This document shows positions 1 to 11,791 of a stretch of 64,000 nt of DNA, piece after piece; the first letter of the stretch is position 1; every line of letters begins with the position of its first letter. Under the pieces are notes generated by a model. It worked only from the letters and a program-made list of their open reading frames with translations, had not been told where the DNA came from and searched no databases. This DNA is from Epiperipatus broadwayi (lineage: Eukaryota > Onychophora > Udeonychophora > Euonychophora > Peripatidae). The position numbers and the translations under genes are program-made. Location: contig JAQFVV010006231.1 of NCBI GenBank assembly GCA_028023455.1, positions 7,888,036-7,952,035 on the forward strand, written 5' to 3'.

Positions 1-1700
1 TATGTAAGAGAATAAAGGCCACAGGAATGTAAAACAACATACTGCTATTGGTAAGAAACTTATTTTTGCAGTAAGTAAAAAAAAAGGAACTATTATTAAA
101 AAAAGAGATGACATCATGAAGTATGTGGAAGTGTTCTATCAAGAATGATATAACAATAAAGAACAAGGAAAAGTACCCCTACAACTACATTTTCTGAATT
201 GTCCAGGATTTTAAATGAATAAGTGAGACATGCAATTAAATTTATGTAGAAGGGAAAGTTACATGTAATGATGATGGAATTATAATCAATATCTTAAAAA
301 AAGCAGATGAAGAAATGGAATTTTTTTGGAAAAGTTATTTACCAAATGTCTAAATGATAAAGATGTACTAAATGATTGAAAGAATGTAGTATTAATATTA
401 ATATTTAGAAAAGGTGATTAAAAAGATATCAGAAATTAGACTTATCAATTTTTTCAGTTTTATACAAAATTTTTACTAAAATAATTACAACTTATCTACA
501 ATGAATTTTAGATTTCAATCAACCAAAAGAACAAACGGGATTTAAAAGTAGTTTTAGTACAGTGGATTATATCCAAGTATTGAGAGAAGTTATAGAAAGG
601 ACCAATGAATATGAGCTGCTATTATGCTTTGGATTTGTAGATTTGAAAAGGTATTTCATTTTATACGCATTTCTTCAGTGATTAAAACATTGGATCATCA
701 AAGTATAGAGCCAGGATACTCTCATATTTTAAGGAATATTTGTAAAAATGCAACAACAATAATTAGATTTCATAGTAATACTAGGATATTCTCATATTCT
801 AAAGAATATTTGTAAAAATGCAACAACATTAATTAGATTTCATAGTAATACTAAAAATATTAATTTTGAGAAGGGTGTATGACAGGGTGACTCCATTAAC
901 ACTAAACATTTTATAGCAGTTTTGCAAGAATTGTTTTAGGAATTAAAATGGGAAGCTAAGGAAATAAAGTAAATATTAGATTATTTAAGCCATCTGGAAT
1001 TTGCAAATGATGTAGTTCTTTTTGTAAATAATACTTTAGAGCTTCAAGTTATCATATAAAAGTAAAAATAGGATTAAAGATATATGTTAAAAAGACTAAA
1101 ATAATATTCAATGGATTTTTTCAAAAGAAAAACATATAGATTGATAATGATGAGTTAGAAGTTAACATTTACAAATACATTGATCAGATTATTACTACAT
1201 ACGGAAATTAATGAATGAAATTAATCATAGAATTGAACTTGGTTGGAATACTTTTGGTAGAAATCACTTAATATTAAAAGAAAATGTGTCTGTGTGATTG
1301 AAAAAGGTTATTAATAAATGCATTACAAATTCTTACTTATGAATCTGAGACTCTAACAATAAATTGAACAATACAGACTTCTTCCAGACCACTGAACAAA
1401 GTATGGAGAAATGTATATTAGGAATAATAATAAGAGATTGAACATGAAACACATGGGTGAGAGAATTAAAGAGACATGAAGTTAAGTTGGACATATTGCT
1501 AGAAAGGATTATAATTGATGGATGATTGAAATTTTAAACTGGATTCTGAAAGATTGTAAAAGATCTAAAAAGAGACCACATATGAAATGAATGAATGAAA
1601 TAGGGAAGTGTGTTGGTTGGGAGAGATCGGAGAAGGTGCGTTGAACTTGGAGAGACCATCATCCTGCAATGGATTAATAATGGTCGAAAATGATGATATG
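1..1700 (+). mobile_element. Degenerate RTE-like non-LTR retrotransposon, reverse transcriptase to 3' end
   Basis: Reading the three forward frames together recovers a reverse transcriptase broken by many stops and indels. Recognisable pieces in order are NQP-EQTGFKSSFSTVDYIQ with VLREVIERTNEYE near 520-620, FVDL near 630, DHQ with SHILRNICKNATT near 690-765, KGV-QGDS near 870, DYLSHLEFANDVVLF near 975-1025, and a C-terminal part with GWNTFGRNHL near 1240 and MEKCILGI near 1405. These match the order seen in RTE-type elements of many invertebrates. The conserved catalytic aspartates lie in damaged context (FANDV instead of FADD), so the copy is dead. The copy probably extends left of base 1, and it ends near the G-run at 1766. 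Three more pieces of the same family lie at 52.9, 57.8 and 59.7 kb. Confidence 0.85.
713..852 (+). repeat. 70-bp tandem duplication inside the RTE-like copy
   Basis: The stretch containing TGTAAAAATGCAACAAC occurs at 741 and again at 811, and the flanking bases match over about 70 bp per unit with few differences. This duplicates part of the reverse transcriptase coding sequence (the NICKNATT segment). It is a local duplication after insertion, because the related copy at 53.7 kb has the segment only once. Confidence 0.85.
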
Positions 1701-1807
1701 GTCATTGTTAACAATTGCTTATTCCTATAATATATTGTAACGTGATATGGGTTCATATATAAACCGGGGGGGGGTACCACAAAAAAAAAATCACCGGGGA
1801 AGGGGGA

Positions 1808-2770
1808 TATATATGTTTACAAAGAATTTTCAAAAATAATGTCATAAAAACATTTTATCACACAAATACTTTATTGTTTTTTTTATTTCTTGCTTACTTT
1901 CATATTTGCCTACTTCCTTTTACAGTTTTTTTTTACATTTTTATCTGAAAATGTCCTTCAATTATTATAATTACACTACTATAATTATATCAGATTCCTA
2001 ATGCTTTCTATTCAAAATGTTTTTTTCATTTTTATATATAAATTTTCTTTAATAAATCTTTCTTTGTAAGATTTCACATTTTCCAACATTTTCATTTTTC
2101 AATTTAAATGCTTAGATACTTTAATATGTAGGTATATATTAGAATTTTTATCTATTAAATGCTGTTTAAATGTAGTTTTCAATTTGTTTTTTCTTGTTCC
2201 AAGATATGAAATATTTGTATTATTTATCTAAATTTTTTTTTTTTATATACTGATTTGATTAATAAATGTTAAAAAAAAAACCATCAAAATAAAAAAGAGT
2301 AAAAAATATGAATGACATTTATGTTATAAAATTACTTAAATTGTAAGAGATAATAAATAAAAAGGTGTTAAATGTAGAAACAATAAAAAATTAAATTGAA
2401 AACTAGATTGAAAACAGCACTTAATAGATAACAATTCTAATGAAAGTATCTAAATATTTAAATTTTGAAATAAAGATGGAAAAGATTTGATCTTACAAAG
2501 AAAGATTAATTGAAGTAAACTTATATATAAAAATGCGAAAAACAATTTTGAATGGAAAATATTAGGACTCTGATGTAATTATAGAAATGTAATTATAATA
2601 CTTGAAGACTATTTTTATATAAAAATGTAAAATAAAAAAAATAAAAATTTAAATGTAAAGAGATGTAGACACATATGAAAATAAACAAGGAGTAAGTTTT
2701 TTAAAAAAGATAATTTATGTGATAAAATATTTTTTACTATATTGTTTTTGGAAATTCTTTGTATATATAT
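1808..2770. repeat. Large imperfect inverted repeat (foldback), arms ~390 bp
   Basis: The left arm (about 1808-2200) and the right arm (about 2380-2770) are reverse complements with scattered substitutions and small indels. Matching landmarks include ACAAAGAATTTTC at 1819 against the reverse complement near 2750, TTTCTTTGTAAGAT near 2063 against ATCTTACAAAGAAA near 2490, and ATCTATTAAATGCTG near 2150 against CAGCACTTAATAGAT near 2415. A spacer of about 180 bp separates the arms. I see no open reading frame of note, and I could not fix a target duplication. It lies directly next to a second foldback repeat. Confidence 0.8.
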
Positions 2771-2930
2771 ATTTTACAAGAATAATCAATTCTTGACAAT
2801 GACCATATAGCATAATCAAAACATTGGAGGAAAACTAAGATAAAAAATGATTCATAAAAAAAAAAAAAGATTTGAAAAGAAAAAGTGTGTTGAAGAATTT
2901 TTAAAAAAATATATTCATAAACCATATTTG

Positions 2931-3675
2931 TAAAGAATATGTATAAATAAGATATTTATTTTATATAGCGCTATGTTGTATAAACTGTAATATTAATTAG
3001 CCATTAACCTAATGCACCTGCGCTTTGTGGACTTTTAACTATAAATGAATACTCTCACTTTCCAAACACGATAAAATCTTTGTGAAAAGATAGAATGAAC
3101 CCATCTATCTTTTCGATCCAAATGTTTATGTATGGGAAAATCTTAAGTGTTTGGAAATGAGAGCATGAAGATGTAAAGCGATCACTTTAAATTACTTTTA
3201 CTGTGCCTGAATGAATGACGCTTGCAAAATTTTCTAGAATTTATGATACATCATTCTTATTTGAAATTAAACATATGTAAATAAGATATTTATTTTATAT
3301 AGTGCTATTAATGGCTAATTATTAATATTACAGTTTAGACAACTTACTGCTATATAAAATAAATATCTTATTTACATATGTTTATTTTCAAATAAGAATG
3401 ACTTATCGTAAATTCTGGAAAATTTCACGTCATTCATTCAGGCATAATAAAAGTAATTTAAAGTGATCGCTTTACATCTTCATGCTCTCATTTCCAAATG
3501 CTTAAGATTTGCCCATAGATAACATTTCGGTCAAAAAGATAGATGGATTCATTCTATCTTTTCACAAAGACTTTATCTTGTGTTTGGAAAGTGAGAGTAT
3601 TTATTTATAGTTAAAATCCACAAAGCACATGTGCATTAGCTTAAGGCTAATTATTAATATTAAAGAATATGTATA
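2931..3675. repeat. Foldback element with exact 15-bp target-site duplication
   Basis: Outer arms about 2998-3290 and 3350-3650 are reverse complements; for example CTCTCACTTTCCAAACAC near 3052 pairs with GTGTTTGGAAAGTGAGAG near 3579. The segment TAAAGAATATGTATA occurs exactly at 2931-2945 and 3661-3675, immediately outside, so the whole ~715-bp palindrome appears to have inserted as one unit. The left end carries an extra block (about 2946-2990) that is repeated in part near the centre in both orientations. No ORF over 60 codons. I do not recognise the family. A 12-15 bp duplication points to retroposition rather than to a cut-and-paste transposase with fixed short duplications. Confidence 0.82.
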
Positions 3676-3720
3676 TAACAGTAAAGAGCTTTCTTTTTAA
3701 GTAATATTATAAATTTGATA

Positions 3721-4730
3721 TACACCTGGGTATCTTTTTACGCGGATTTATTTAACGCGATTTTGAAGTTACATGATTCACGTTTCTTCGGAAGTCGAAC
3801 TCCGATAATGCGCTATTTCTTTAAATAATAAATTTCACGCACTTACATCATATTGAAAGTAATAGCACATTATTGGAATTTGACTTTCATCTTAGTAATT
3901 TCAATATTTTCACTGCTTTATAATAGTAAGATTTTATGCAATAATGAAATTAAAATCATGATTTCCACATTTTATGTATACACACATTAAATTTTACAAG
4001 ATTATAATGTAAATTTGTTCAAACATTGTGCGTGTTAATTTTGCATTTTAAATCACATTCTGTTTTTGCTTTTTAAAAAAGAACGTAATCAATTATTAAT
4101 CATTTAGTGTCCGCAAGTTTATTTTTAATTATTTTCTTATTAATGACACTAATCACAAACATGCTCTTAAATTCCAACGAGAGCTAAATGGTTGTATGTC
4201 TGGATATCACAAGCTTCATAAACAATTAATAAAATCGTCATCACAAAGATTAATTACTAATTATGTTGTCACCAGAAAACCATTAACATAACATGAGAGT
4301 GAAGTTGGCGCTAGTTGTATTTCCTCTTGTGAAGAATCTGATTTTTTACTAGTTTGCAAATGAACCTGTTTATCGGAAAGTAGCTATAATAATTAAAACG
4401 TGTATAAAAAAAATGCCAATTACTGTACTGTAAATTATGCATAAAAATATATTATTTTGAATAAAATTAAATATTATAGTTAAAAAAAGTTTGTCTTGTA
4501 TCAATTTTTTTCAAATTTGGAATTTTTTATTAGTCATATTTTATTTCCTTATTTTTTTTTGCACGAATTTTAAAGTAATCTTACGTTGGTGCTTTGCTTT
4601 TACACAATTTTTGAAAAATCACAGTCCGTATCCCCCCTTTTTCAAAGTAAGTTACATCTATTTTTGTGTGATTTCATTTGCGCGTGTTTTCTGAGGAACT
4701 AGCTATCGCGTAAAACAAGACACAGGTGTA
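3721..4730. mobile_element. Non-autonomous mariner/pogo-type TIR element with TA duplication
   Basis: The left end, TA then CACCTGGGTATC with TTTTTACGCG, matches the reverse complement of the right end, TA then CACCTGTGTCTTG with TTTTACGCG, over roughly 24 bp. Both ends are flanked by TA (3721-3722 and 4729-4730), the target of Tc1/mariner-superfamily elements, including pogo/Tigger. The ~1-kb interior has no transposase; a 67-codon ORF at 4491-4694 is hydrophobic, phenylalanine-rich and looks like chance. It is therefore a non-autonomous derivative whose transposase must come from elsewhere. Confidence 0.72.
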
Positions 4731-6970
4731 TTTACATTTGTTACTATCATTTCGTTAGATTTGAAAATTGCTTCATAGTAAATTGAAAGATTTCACATTG
4801 TTTATTTATATAAAATATTTAGTGAATTAAATGTGAAGCTATTTTAAGCTTCACACTCTTAGTTCGAAATGCTTGAGTCTGGCTTATTTATATATAAATT
4901 TAAGCATAGAAGAAGGTGGGTCCCATCTTTTTCTTATAGTTCTGGCTGTTTTAGAATTAAAAGTTCCATGTGCAGTCATTATTACATTTGATTGGCTGTC
5001 ACATAAGCATGTTTAAAGCACATCTTTCTAAGGATTTAGCCTTTCACATTATTATAATTAATTGACTAATGCATTTAATAAATAACTATCATCAAATCTT
5101 TAGGGTTTGCCATGCATTTTCTAAAATTTGTTACAAACCCTGAGTTGTAAATCTTTCCAAAAATATTCCAGAGAATTTCTTATTATACATGTATTTCATG
5201 TAATATATCTAAGCTCTTCAGCTGTGTTGGTGATATGAAATGTCTAAACATTCATTTAGAAACGAACAGGTATTTTTATTTATCTCTTAATTATAACTTA
5301 TTTGATTTTGAATATATGATAGTGATTTGAAATGTCTAAACATCTACCTAAGAAACAGTCAGATATTTTTATTTATTTCTTAATTATAACTAATTTGATT
5401 TTGAATGTTTTTATCATTAACACATCAATTTTTAATATTCATATTCAATGATAATATGTGGTGATAATTTATATCCACATTGTAACACCTTACTGCATTA
5501 GAAATATAAGAATATATACATAATTAGTTATTAGATAGATTGATCAGGACATAGACATATTTGAGGAACATATGGCAAATCTACATGCCTTAATTAGTTA
5601 GATATTTATCAAGCATCCTAGTTATATGTATGCCCCTTATATTATCTATCATATTTCTGATACTTTAGAGTGTTAAAAATTATTCTCATCTATTAAGGAA
5701 TATGAAATTCAAAAAATTAATAAGTTAAAACACTATTTATGTGCAATAGAGGCTAAAATTATTTAACTTCAGACTCAAACTGCTCTTAAATACGGTATGA
5801 AAATGAAAAATGTCAATTGTCATGAATGATCAGGCACGTGAATTCTCCAGCATATCTGACAAGCATAAGTTTGTTATGCGAAATAGATGTACTTTATAGT
5901 GAAAGAGATGGATTTGGAGTATTTTTCATAAGACGATAATCAGTATTTATATCTATATCCAGTTATCTGTTTTATGCAAAAAGAAATTTATTAAAATGTT
6001 TATAAATTAACGTAGAAAATGATTTTCTATTAGTTGTTAGATTTTTTCTTCATAAAAAAAAAAATCTTTGAATTTAATGAAACTGTAAATTAACTGCTAA
6101 CAATTATTTTAGATGGACAGACTAAAAAATATTCTTTTTAAAAAACGTAAAAGAAAGTCGTTTGATTAACAACTTTCTATTTTAATTTCATATATATTTT
6201 TAAAAAAATCTTTTATTTCTTCCTAAAATATTGATAATTTATAAATTAAAAAGAAAAATCCTTCACAATTATGTTTAAAAATTTAATTCTCATAATTAAA
6301 ATCATTACTTGAATAAGGAATGCTTTTAACTTGTATATTCTTTTTTATTTATGTAATTTTTCAAAACTTGCTTTTTGTGACAAAAATAATTAGCCTCCCC
6401 CCACAAACCCATTAGCAACTTTGCAAAAACAAATTTCCACTGAAACTGCTATAATAAAATGTTTTTATTTTTAACTTTCATTTTATTCTTTAATTTTTAA
6501 TTACAAAACGGAACTGTTCTGTAATTCAAAGTTCAGTCTTTGTATATAAAGTAGTCGTCATTAAATGTATGATGGTTTATTTATGTTAAAAGCGAAACAT
6601 CTAAATATATAAATAACAATGCTGATATATATTTATTTTTCCAAAAATAATTCACTTATTCAATAATCTTTCAAAAACCAAATTTATTATACACTTAGAC
6701 CAAAGAAATACAGACCAAAAAGTCCAAAACAAGTAAATGATTATGAAATAGCATGCAAAAAAAAAAAAAAGAGGATATATTTGAGTTAATGTTTGCACAG
6801 GAAACATTTGTGACTTGTTTGTTGTTCCAAAAATAGACCATAGAAACCCAATTTGTCTAAAGTTCATAGCAGGGAAGATAAAATGAGATGCTGTTAGTAG
6901 GTAGTATTAATACCCATGTTTCAGTTTTATGAAATGATGAAAAGCAACAGCCACCCAATAAACAGCAAAG
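4731..6970. other. AT-rich intergenic DNA, no gene seen
   Basis: No coding signal was found on either strand. The stretch holds a 92-bp tandem duplication at 5230-5413 (listed separately) and several A or T runs. The right end (about 6650-6980) may be 3' untranslated sequence of the adjacent minus-strand retrotransposon, but I could not find its tail. Confidence 0.6.
5230..5413. repeat. Diverged 92-bp tandem duplication
   Basis: GAAATGTCTAAACAT occurs at 5237 and at 5329, and both are followed by a similar block ending in TAATTATAACT then A/T-TTTGATTTTGAAT. The two units differ by several substitutions. Confidence 0.8.
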
Positions 6971-6982
6971 TTGTGGGGAGCT

Positions 6983-8024
6983 CTATCCTATTGCAATGGA
7001 GTCCCAGGTCTGTGCAGCTGTGAAGGGGTCAGCAGTGCGCATATCTCTATCTCTTTCCTTGTTTAGTATTTGGAAAAACACTGTGAATATATTATTCAAG
7101 GTCTCAGCCTGGAACACTAGCTTACAGCGCAATGCCCAGATGGAAAAGTTAATTATGGCTGAAAGCCGGATCTCAGAGAATATGCCCTTTTCAATTGCTG
7201 TCTTGAGGTTCATTTCGATTTGATTTCTTGTCATGTTTTGTTGAAAATGAATTTTTAAATTGTTCAAAGTTGTGCATTCGAAGAGGAAGTGATCGGTAGT
7301 CTCTTCCTATCTTTGACACAATGTGCAATTAGGGTCAAAGATCTTACCCTCTTTTATAGTGGAGGAAGGCATTTGTTGGGAGGGTATGCAGGTTCAATTT
7401 CAACAGGAAGTCCACAATTTTTGGCGGCAACTTCCAGAACTTGGTCATCCTTATCATTCGAGGGATGTTGATTGAAAGGCAGCTGGGGATCCTCTGTTTT
7501 TGATGGTCAAGAAGATCGAACACTTCCCAATACGCAAGTTTTCTTTGAAATAGGGTTGATGTTGGTTGGATGTTATCAAAGATAAAGTTGATCTGCTGTT
7601 GAAAGAGCAAGGCACGTCCTCTGGGGGGTGGCCAATCAGTAGGTTGAGTGTCCTTTTTCGGAAGTGGGCATTGAGCACGTTCATTTTCCTTGGAGATGTT
7701 GTAGAGTACATTATGGGTGCATTGTAAGTTGAATATAGTTAGTGAGTGTAGTGAGAGACCATTTAAAGTTTTGGGCTTTTGGAGGATTCTCAAGCTAATT
7801 ATGGGTTATCGGCCCACCCAACACAGTTTTCTACAGGCAGTTTCTACTTTGTTGATGAATACCTTGGTGGGGATGAACCCTGCCAAATAGTATATTATTT
7901 TTGGAAGAATGGGAGCATTTAAAAGGGCTACTTTCCCAAATAGGGAAAGGTATATTTTTGACAAAGATGCGATTGTGGTTTCAATTTTCTTTAATAATGA
8001 GTCCTGTATCTCTTTACGCATCAC
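6983..8024 (-). pseudogene. ORF2 part 3: thumb and C-terminal zinc-like region
   Basis: Three overlapping frames continue ORF2 after the reverse transcriptase. Frame 8024-7806 has IYLSLFGKVALLNAPILPKI. Frame 7793-7344 has LNGLSLHSLTI and FWKLPPKIVDFLLKLNL, ending at YKRG. After a stop, C-TLCQR and ETTDHFLFECTTL (a CxxC...H...C pattern) lead into frame 7267-6983, with FSIWALRCKLVF. The 40-kb element has the same succession (GKVSLLN, LNGMSLHS, LLKINLDAMPVN, CHSCGRDEETFDHIIKTC, YAIWIVRCK), which supports both the joins and the family assignment. Confidence 0.8.
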
Positions 8025-9070
8025 CGTGGGTGTTTTTGATAGGTGAAATCCCGAAATTTTTGTGGCGCTGCTTCAAATCCACCAGAGATCTTCTGGCCAG
8101 TAAGAATTGACCAAATAGCTGATTTTTTTGGGTTGACAAGGAGACCAGATAATTTGGCATGGTGATCAAGAAGTTGTTTTAGCCTACCCAGTTCATCATG
8201 GGATGAAAGAAACACAACTACATCATCCATATAGATGTGAGTGATGTTCTCATTAAGTAGCGGAACAGCAATACCAGAAAACGTGGCCTCGATGTTCAAC
8301 AGCATTGGATTGATATAGGCAGCAAAGAGAAATGCACTCAGAGGAGAACCTTGGGGGATGGAGATGTAGGGCATAAAACCTGGGGCAATGTGACCATCTA
8401 GGGATAAGAACACTTCTTGATTGTAAAGAAGGTTCTCAATCATTTGAATGTATATGGGTGGTACATTTAGCTGTTCCAGAACACTGAGAAGAACATCAAT
8501 TCTCACGGAGTTGAATGCCCCAGCTATATCAAGTTGGACAGCAATGGGCCGGGACTTCCTTTGTCTCCGCATATGATCGACCAGAAGTCTGAGCTGGCTG
8601 ACAGTGTCGGATGTTGAAGTGCCTTTTTTTGCAAATTGATAGTGCGAAAGTTGTTTGATTATGTTATATTGAATCTTGTCTTTATTGATGCTCTCGATGA
8701 TCTTTATCAATAGAGGAATCATCGAGATAGGATGCAGATTATTAAGATCTGGTTGTGCATCACGCTTCTTTAAAAAGGGTACCATGGAGATGGGACATAG
8801 GTTTATTAGGTGATGACTTCCAGTGGCAATGAGGTCTATCATTCCATGGATTACTGGGATAGTAAAAGCTCTTAGGTGTAAAAGTAGAAATCTGGGAATT
8901 CCATGCATGCCAGGATGGACACTTTCTGGGAGTGATTGCATTTTGTCAAGAATATCACCATCGGTGATGTTATGTTCCATAGGGTTGTTAGTAACAAAAA
9001 CTCTACGGATGTTAGTGACACCAATAGGTTGCAATTTTCTTTTGTAAAAGTCTCTTATTTTGGAAAGCAT
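8021..9070 (-). pseudogene. ORF2 part 2: reverse transcriptase domain
   Basis: An open frame of 349 codons carries most of the polymerase motifs: AVQLDIAGAFNSV (motif A, residues 178-190), SIPQGSPLSAFLFAAYINP (motif B, 237-255), HIYMDDVVVFL (motif C with YMDD, 278-288) and GLLVNPKKSAIW (motif D, 309-320). Around residues 92-130 the block HPISMIPLLIKIIES follows a near-duplicate LCPISMVPFLKK, which suggests a small internal duplication. The frame is lost by a frameshift near 8030 at KFRDF and continues in the next segment. It lacks its own start because it is the middle of ORF2. Confidence 0.88.
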
Positions 9071-9516
9071 GGTGAGGCCGATATATTGTTTACTGTGTAT
9101 CTTGATCGATGAGGGTGCCTTGTTTTGTTGGTTGGATCCTAAGGCCCATCTGATGTAACCTCAAGTCCAGCAGTATTGATATGCTAAGTAACTGCACACT
9201 CATTTAATTGATAGGTATTCGGCCAGGGATTGTTGGATAGCTTCGTATTGTAGTTTAAGGCGAGTAATTTTGTGGATATTTTGCCTTTGTATGGGCAAAT
9301 GTTTAAGTGTGTCGGCTATCTTGTCCAATTGACGTAGTAATTTAAGGGGACCTTTATTATGTTGAGTGCATTTATGAATATGTGATTGTAGAATATTTAT
9401 GAAATTATTCCATTTATCACATGGTGAAAGTGTGTTTATATTAGCAGAGTTGAATGATATGTTATCTCAGAGATGAGTTGTATAGTGGTAGATTCCTGTG
9501 TGAGGATCCTCATTGT

Positions 9517-10214
9517 TCATGGAATGTTGCCATATGAATGTGTGTTATCCACAATTCTGATAAAGACCTCTAGTGCCATGTGGTTTATAAAGACAACAGG
9601 CCACAGGTTAGCTTCAATGAAGGGAGCAAGTGAAGGAGAGAAATATAAAAGATCAATGAGGGACTTAAACCGTGATGAATAGAACGAGAAGGCAGACACA
9701 TCAAAAAGCTGTCTTCCACTTGTAAAGGTGTTGCTCAGTGATTTTAAGTGACTCCTTTCAAAAGAATCGTATGTTTGATTAAAGTCACCCAACATCAATG
9801 CAGGAAAAGGGTTAGTTCTTAAGACCGCATTGATAGTGTGGATGATTCTATAGATTATATCTGATGCTTTGGTCATGTAAACATTTATTATGTTAAGTGT
9901 CCATCCATTTACCTGTATAATGGCTATGAGGCAGTTAGAGTCTATATGAATTATTTTGAAAAAAAGGTTATTTTAGATTTTTTATTAAAAAGAATTGCTA
10001 CTCCACCAGATGCAGAGGAGGAAAAGGAATAATGGAAGTATCCGAATTTTTGAATTCTCTGTATGATGTTTTGGTCAGATAGTGTGTGAAGTTTTGTTTC
10101 ATTGAGGCAAAGAACATCAGGTGTATTATGCTTAAGCCAGAATGATAATGCTTGGATTCTGCCAAGGGAGTTCATGCCTCTGACATTAATCGATGTTATG
10201 TTGAAAGTCATCAT
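9517..10214 (-). pseudogene. ORF2 part 1: apurinic-like endonuclease domain, broken
   Basis: The frame at 10214-9951 begins ITSINVRGMNS and contains DVLCLNETKL, the N and E boxes of exonuclease-endonuclease-phosphatase domains. After a break the frame at 9876-9517 supplies ALMLGDFNQTYDS (GDFN box) and SLIDLLYFSP (the S-IDLIY box). The final SDH box reads INH in VVFINHMALEV, so the catalytic Asp of that motif is missing. This domain nicks target DNA to prime reverse transcription. With a frameshift and a changed active-site motif, this copy is unlikely to work. Confidence 0.8.
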
Positions 10215-10669
10215 TGATAGTGAAACCGCTCTCTCGTGTAGGAGAGTTTGCCTGATTGGAATGTGATACAGTTTCTAAGACCATGATATTCTGTTCCAGC
10301 ATCAAATTGGTGGGGTGATGGTAAGGTTCAGATTGTATTAGGTTCTTAGATAAGTTGAGGTCTGGTGGAATAGGTTCAGGAATAGGCCACAATGATGGAG
10401 ATAAGTCTATGATTAAGCGTTCATTATCATTTTCATGTTGATGTGAGGCTGCTTTATTTTGAGACAAAGGGTCAACTAGTTGTTGTATGTTGTTATCTTG
10501 GTCTATTGTTTTTGTTTCATTTGTGAGGTTATATGAACTTGTGACTTTTGGAGAACGGTCTCTTCGTTTTTTTTTACAAGGTCTATTTGGTGGGGGAATA
10601 TTAGTCTTTGTTGCATCTCTAAGATTGTCAAATTCATTGCTATTGCTACTTTCTTGTGATTGTTCAGAG

Positions 10670-11791
10670 CTATTGTTTTTTTTTATGTTTTCTTTTACGT
10701 GGAATTCTGTTGTTGGCCATCATAGTGTCGCTTTGTTCAGCATCGGTGTCCATGTCTGTTTGGCTGATTGTTGCTGTATCTGATGATGATACGCAATTGT
10801 CATTGGTATGTAGCTGTTCAGGATTGAGTTGAAATTGTTCTGTTTCCAATGAAGTTTTATCATTAGGAATTTTTGATGATGATGTAGTGTGATCCATGTT
10901 ATTGCTAGTGATATATTGTTGATTGAGACTTGGGTATGTATTTGTTAGATGTTGATTTTCTTGATCGCTATTGCATTTGTGGAATTTGTACTGAATCTCT
11001 CCACAAATTATGCATTTTCTCTCTTGACAATCTTTTTTTAGATGGCGTCTCTGCCTGCAATGGAAGCATTGGGGTGGAAGGCCACGAAAGATGATGTTGA
11101 GTGGAGATTCGCCATGTTGAATTAGAGATGAGACTGATTGAGATGGAATTCCTTTTTTAAGAACTAGCTGAAATTGTGCAGTGTTGATGTATACTGTGGG
11201 ATCATCATTGTCTGCTACTAGGTATTGAAATTTGGTAATGGTGCCATAGTTTTTGAAGTGGTGTTGAAGGTATGCCTTTTCAAAGTCCATGGTACATTTT
11301 TGAATTCGCCCTATTAAAACAACTGGGCGGTTGAGGTCAATGTAGACAAGAAATTTGTTGTTTAGGAGTTTATGACTATTTCTAAAGGCAGCTTTAACTT
11401 GTTGGTTTGTGAACTGGATGATAAGATATCTTTCATTTGGATGAAAGAGGATCTTATGGATCGATTTCCACCAGCCATGTGCTTTACATAGTTCATATAG
11501 TGATGATGTAGGGAATGTGTACAGATTTAAACAGTTATCTGTAGTGGAAAGTATGAGAGAACATTCATTATAATAGTTGAGTAGAGATTTGTGGAGTGGC
11601 AATGGGATGCTTTGGTTAAAATGTTCATTTATTATATCATGGTTCTGAATATCACTAGTAGGATTATCTGTAGATGTTGTTTGAGGATTAGAGTAGTTTG
11701 TTGTAGACTGCTCTGTTTCTATTTCTTGTAAAAGTCGAATTGCTTCCATGTATTTATCAGGTTGTGATGTTTGATGATGTGTATTTATCAT
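10670..11791 (-). CDS. Retrotransposon ORF1, nucleic-acid-binding protein with zinc knuckles
   Basis: An uninterrupted 373-residue frame. The N-terminal 60 residues are polar and rich in Gln, Thr and Asn. Residues about 100-240 form a probable RNA-binding fold region, and then come a CCHC knuckle (CFHCRQRRHLKKDC, residues 242-255) and a second Cys/His cluster (CIICGEIQYKFHKC, 260-273). The tail is low-complexity Ser/Thr/Gln and ends in a basic KRKHKKKQ. ORF1 proteins of non-LTR elements coat the element RNA and act as nucleic-acid chaperones. It is the only ORF of this element without a visible break. The start at 11791 is the first Met and lies close to the presumed 5' end. A following short frame at 10186-10467 may be its displaced C-terminus or the beginning of ORF2. 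Confidence 0.82.
   Translation of the reverse strand: MINTHHQTSQPDKYMEAIRLLQEIETEQSTTNYSNPQTTSTDNPTSDIQNHDIINEHFNQSIPLPLHKSLLNYYNECSLILSTTDNCLNLYTFPTSSLYELCKAHGWWKSIHKILFHPNERYLIIQFTNQQVKAAFRNSHKLLNNKFLVYIDLNRPVVLIGRIQKCTMDFEKAYLQHHFKNYGTITKFQYLVADNDDPTVYINTAQFQLVLKKGIPSQSVSSLIQHGESPLNIIFRGLPPQCFHCRQRRHLKKDCQERKCIICGEIQYKFHKCNSDQENQHLTNTYPSLNQQYITSNNMDHTTSSSKIPNDKTSLETEQFQLNPEQLHTNDNCVSSSDTATISQTDMDTDAEQSDTMMANNRIPRKRKHKKKQ

Noticed and set aside
7344-7711. Overlapping minus-strand ORFs and plus-strand ORFs within the non-LTR element
   Set aside because: Only one frame at a time matches the related 40-kb element; the others are shadow frames.
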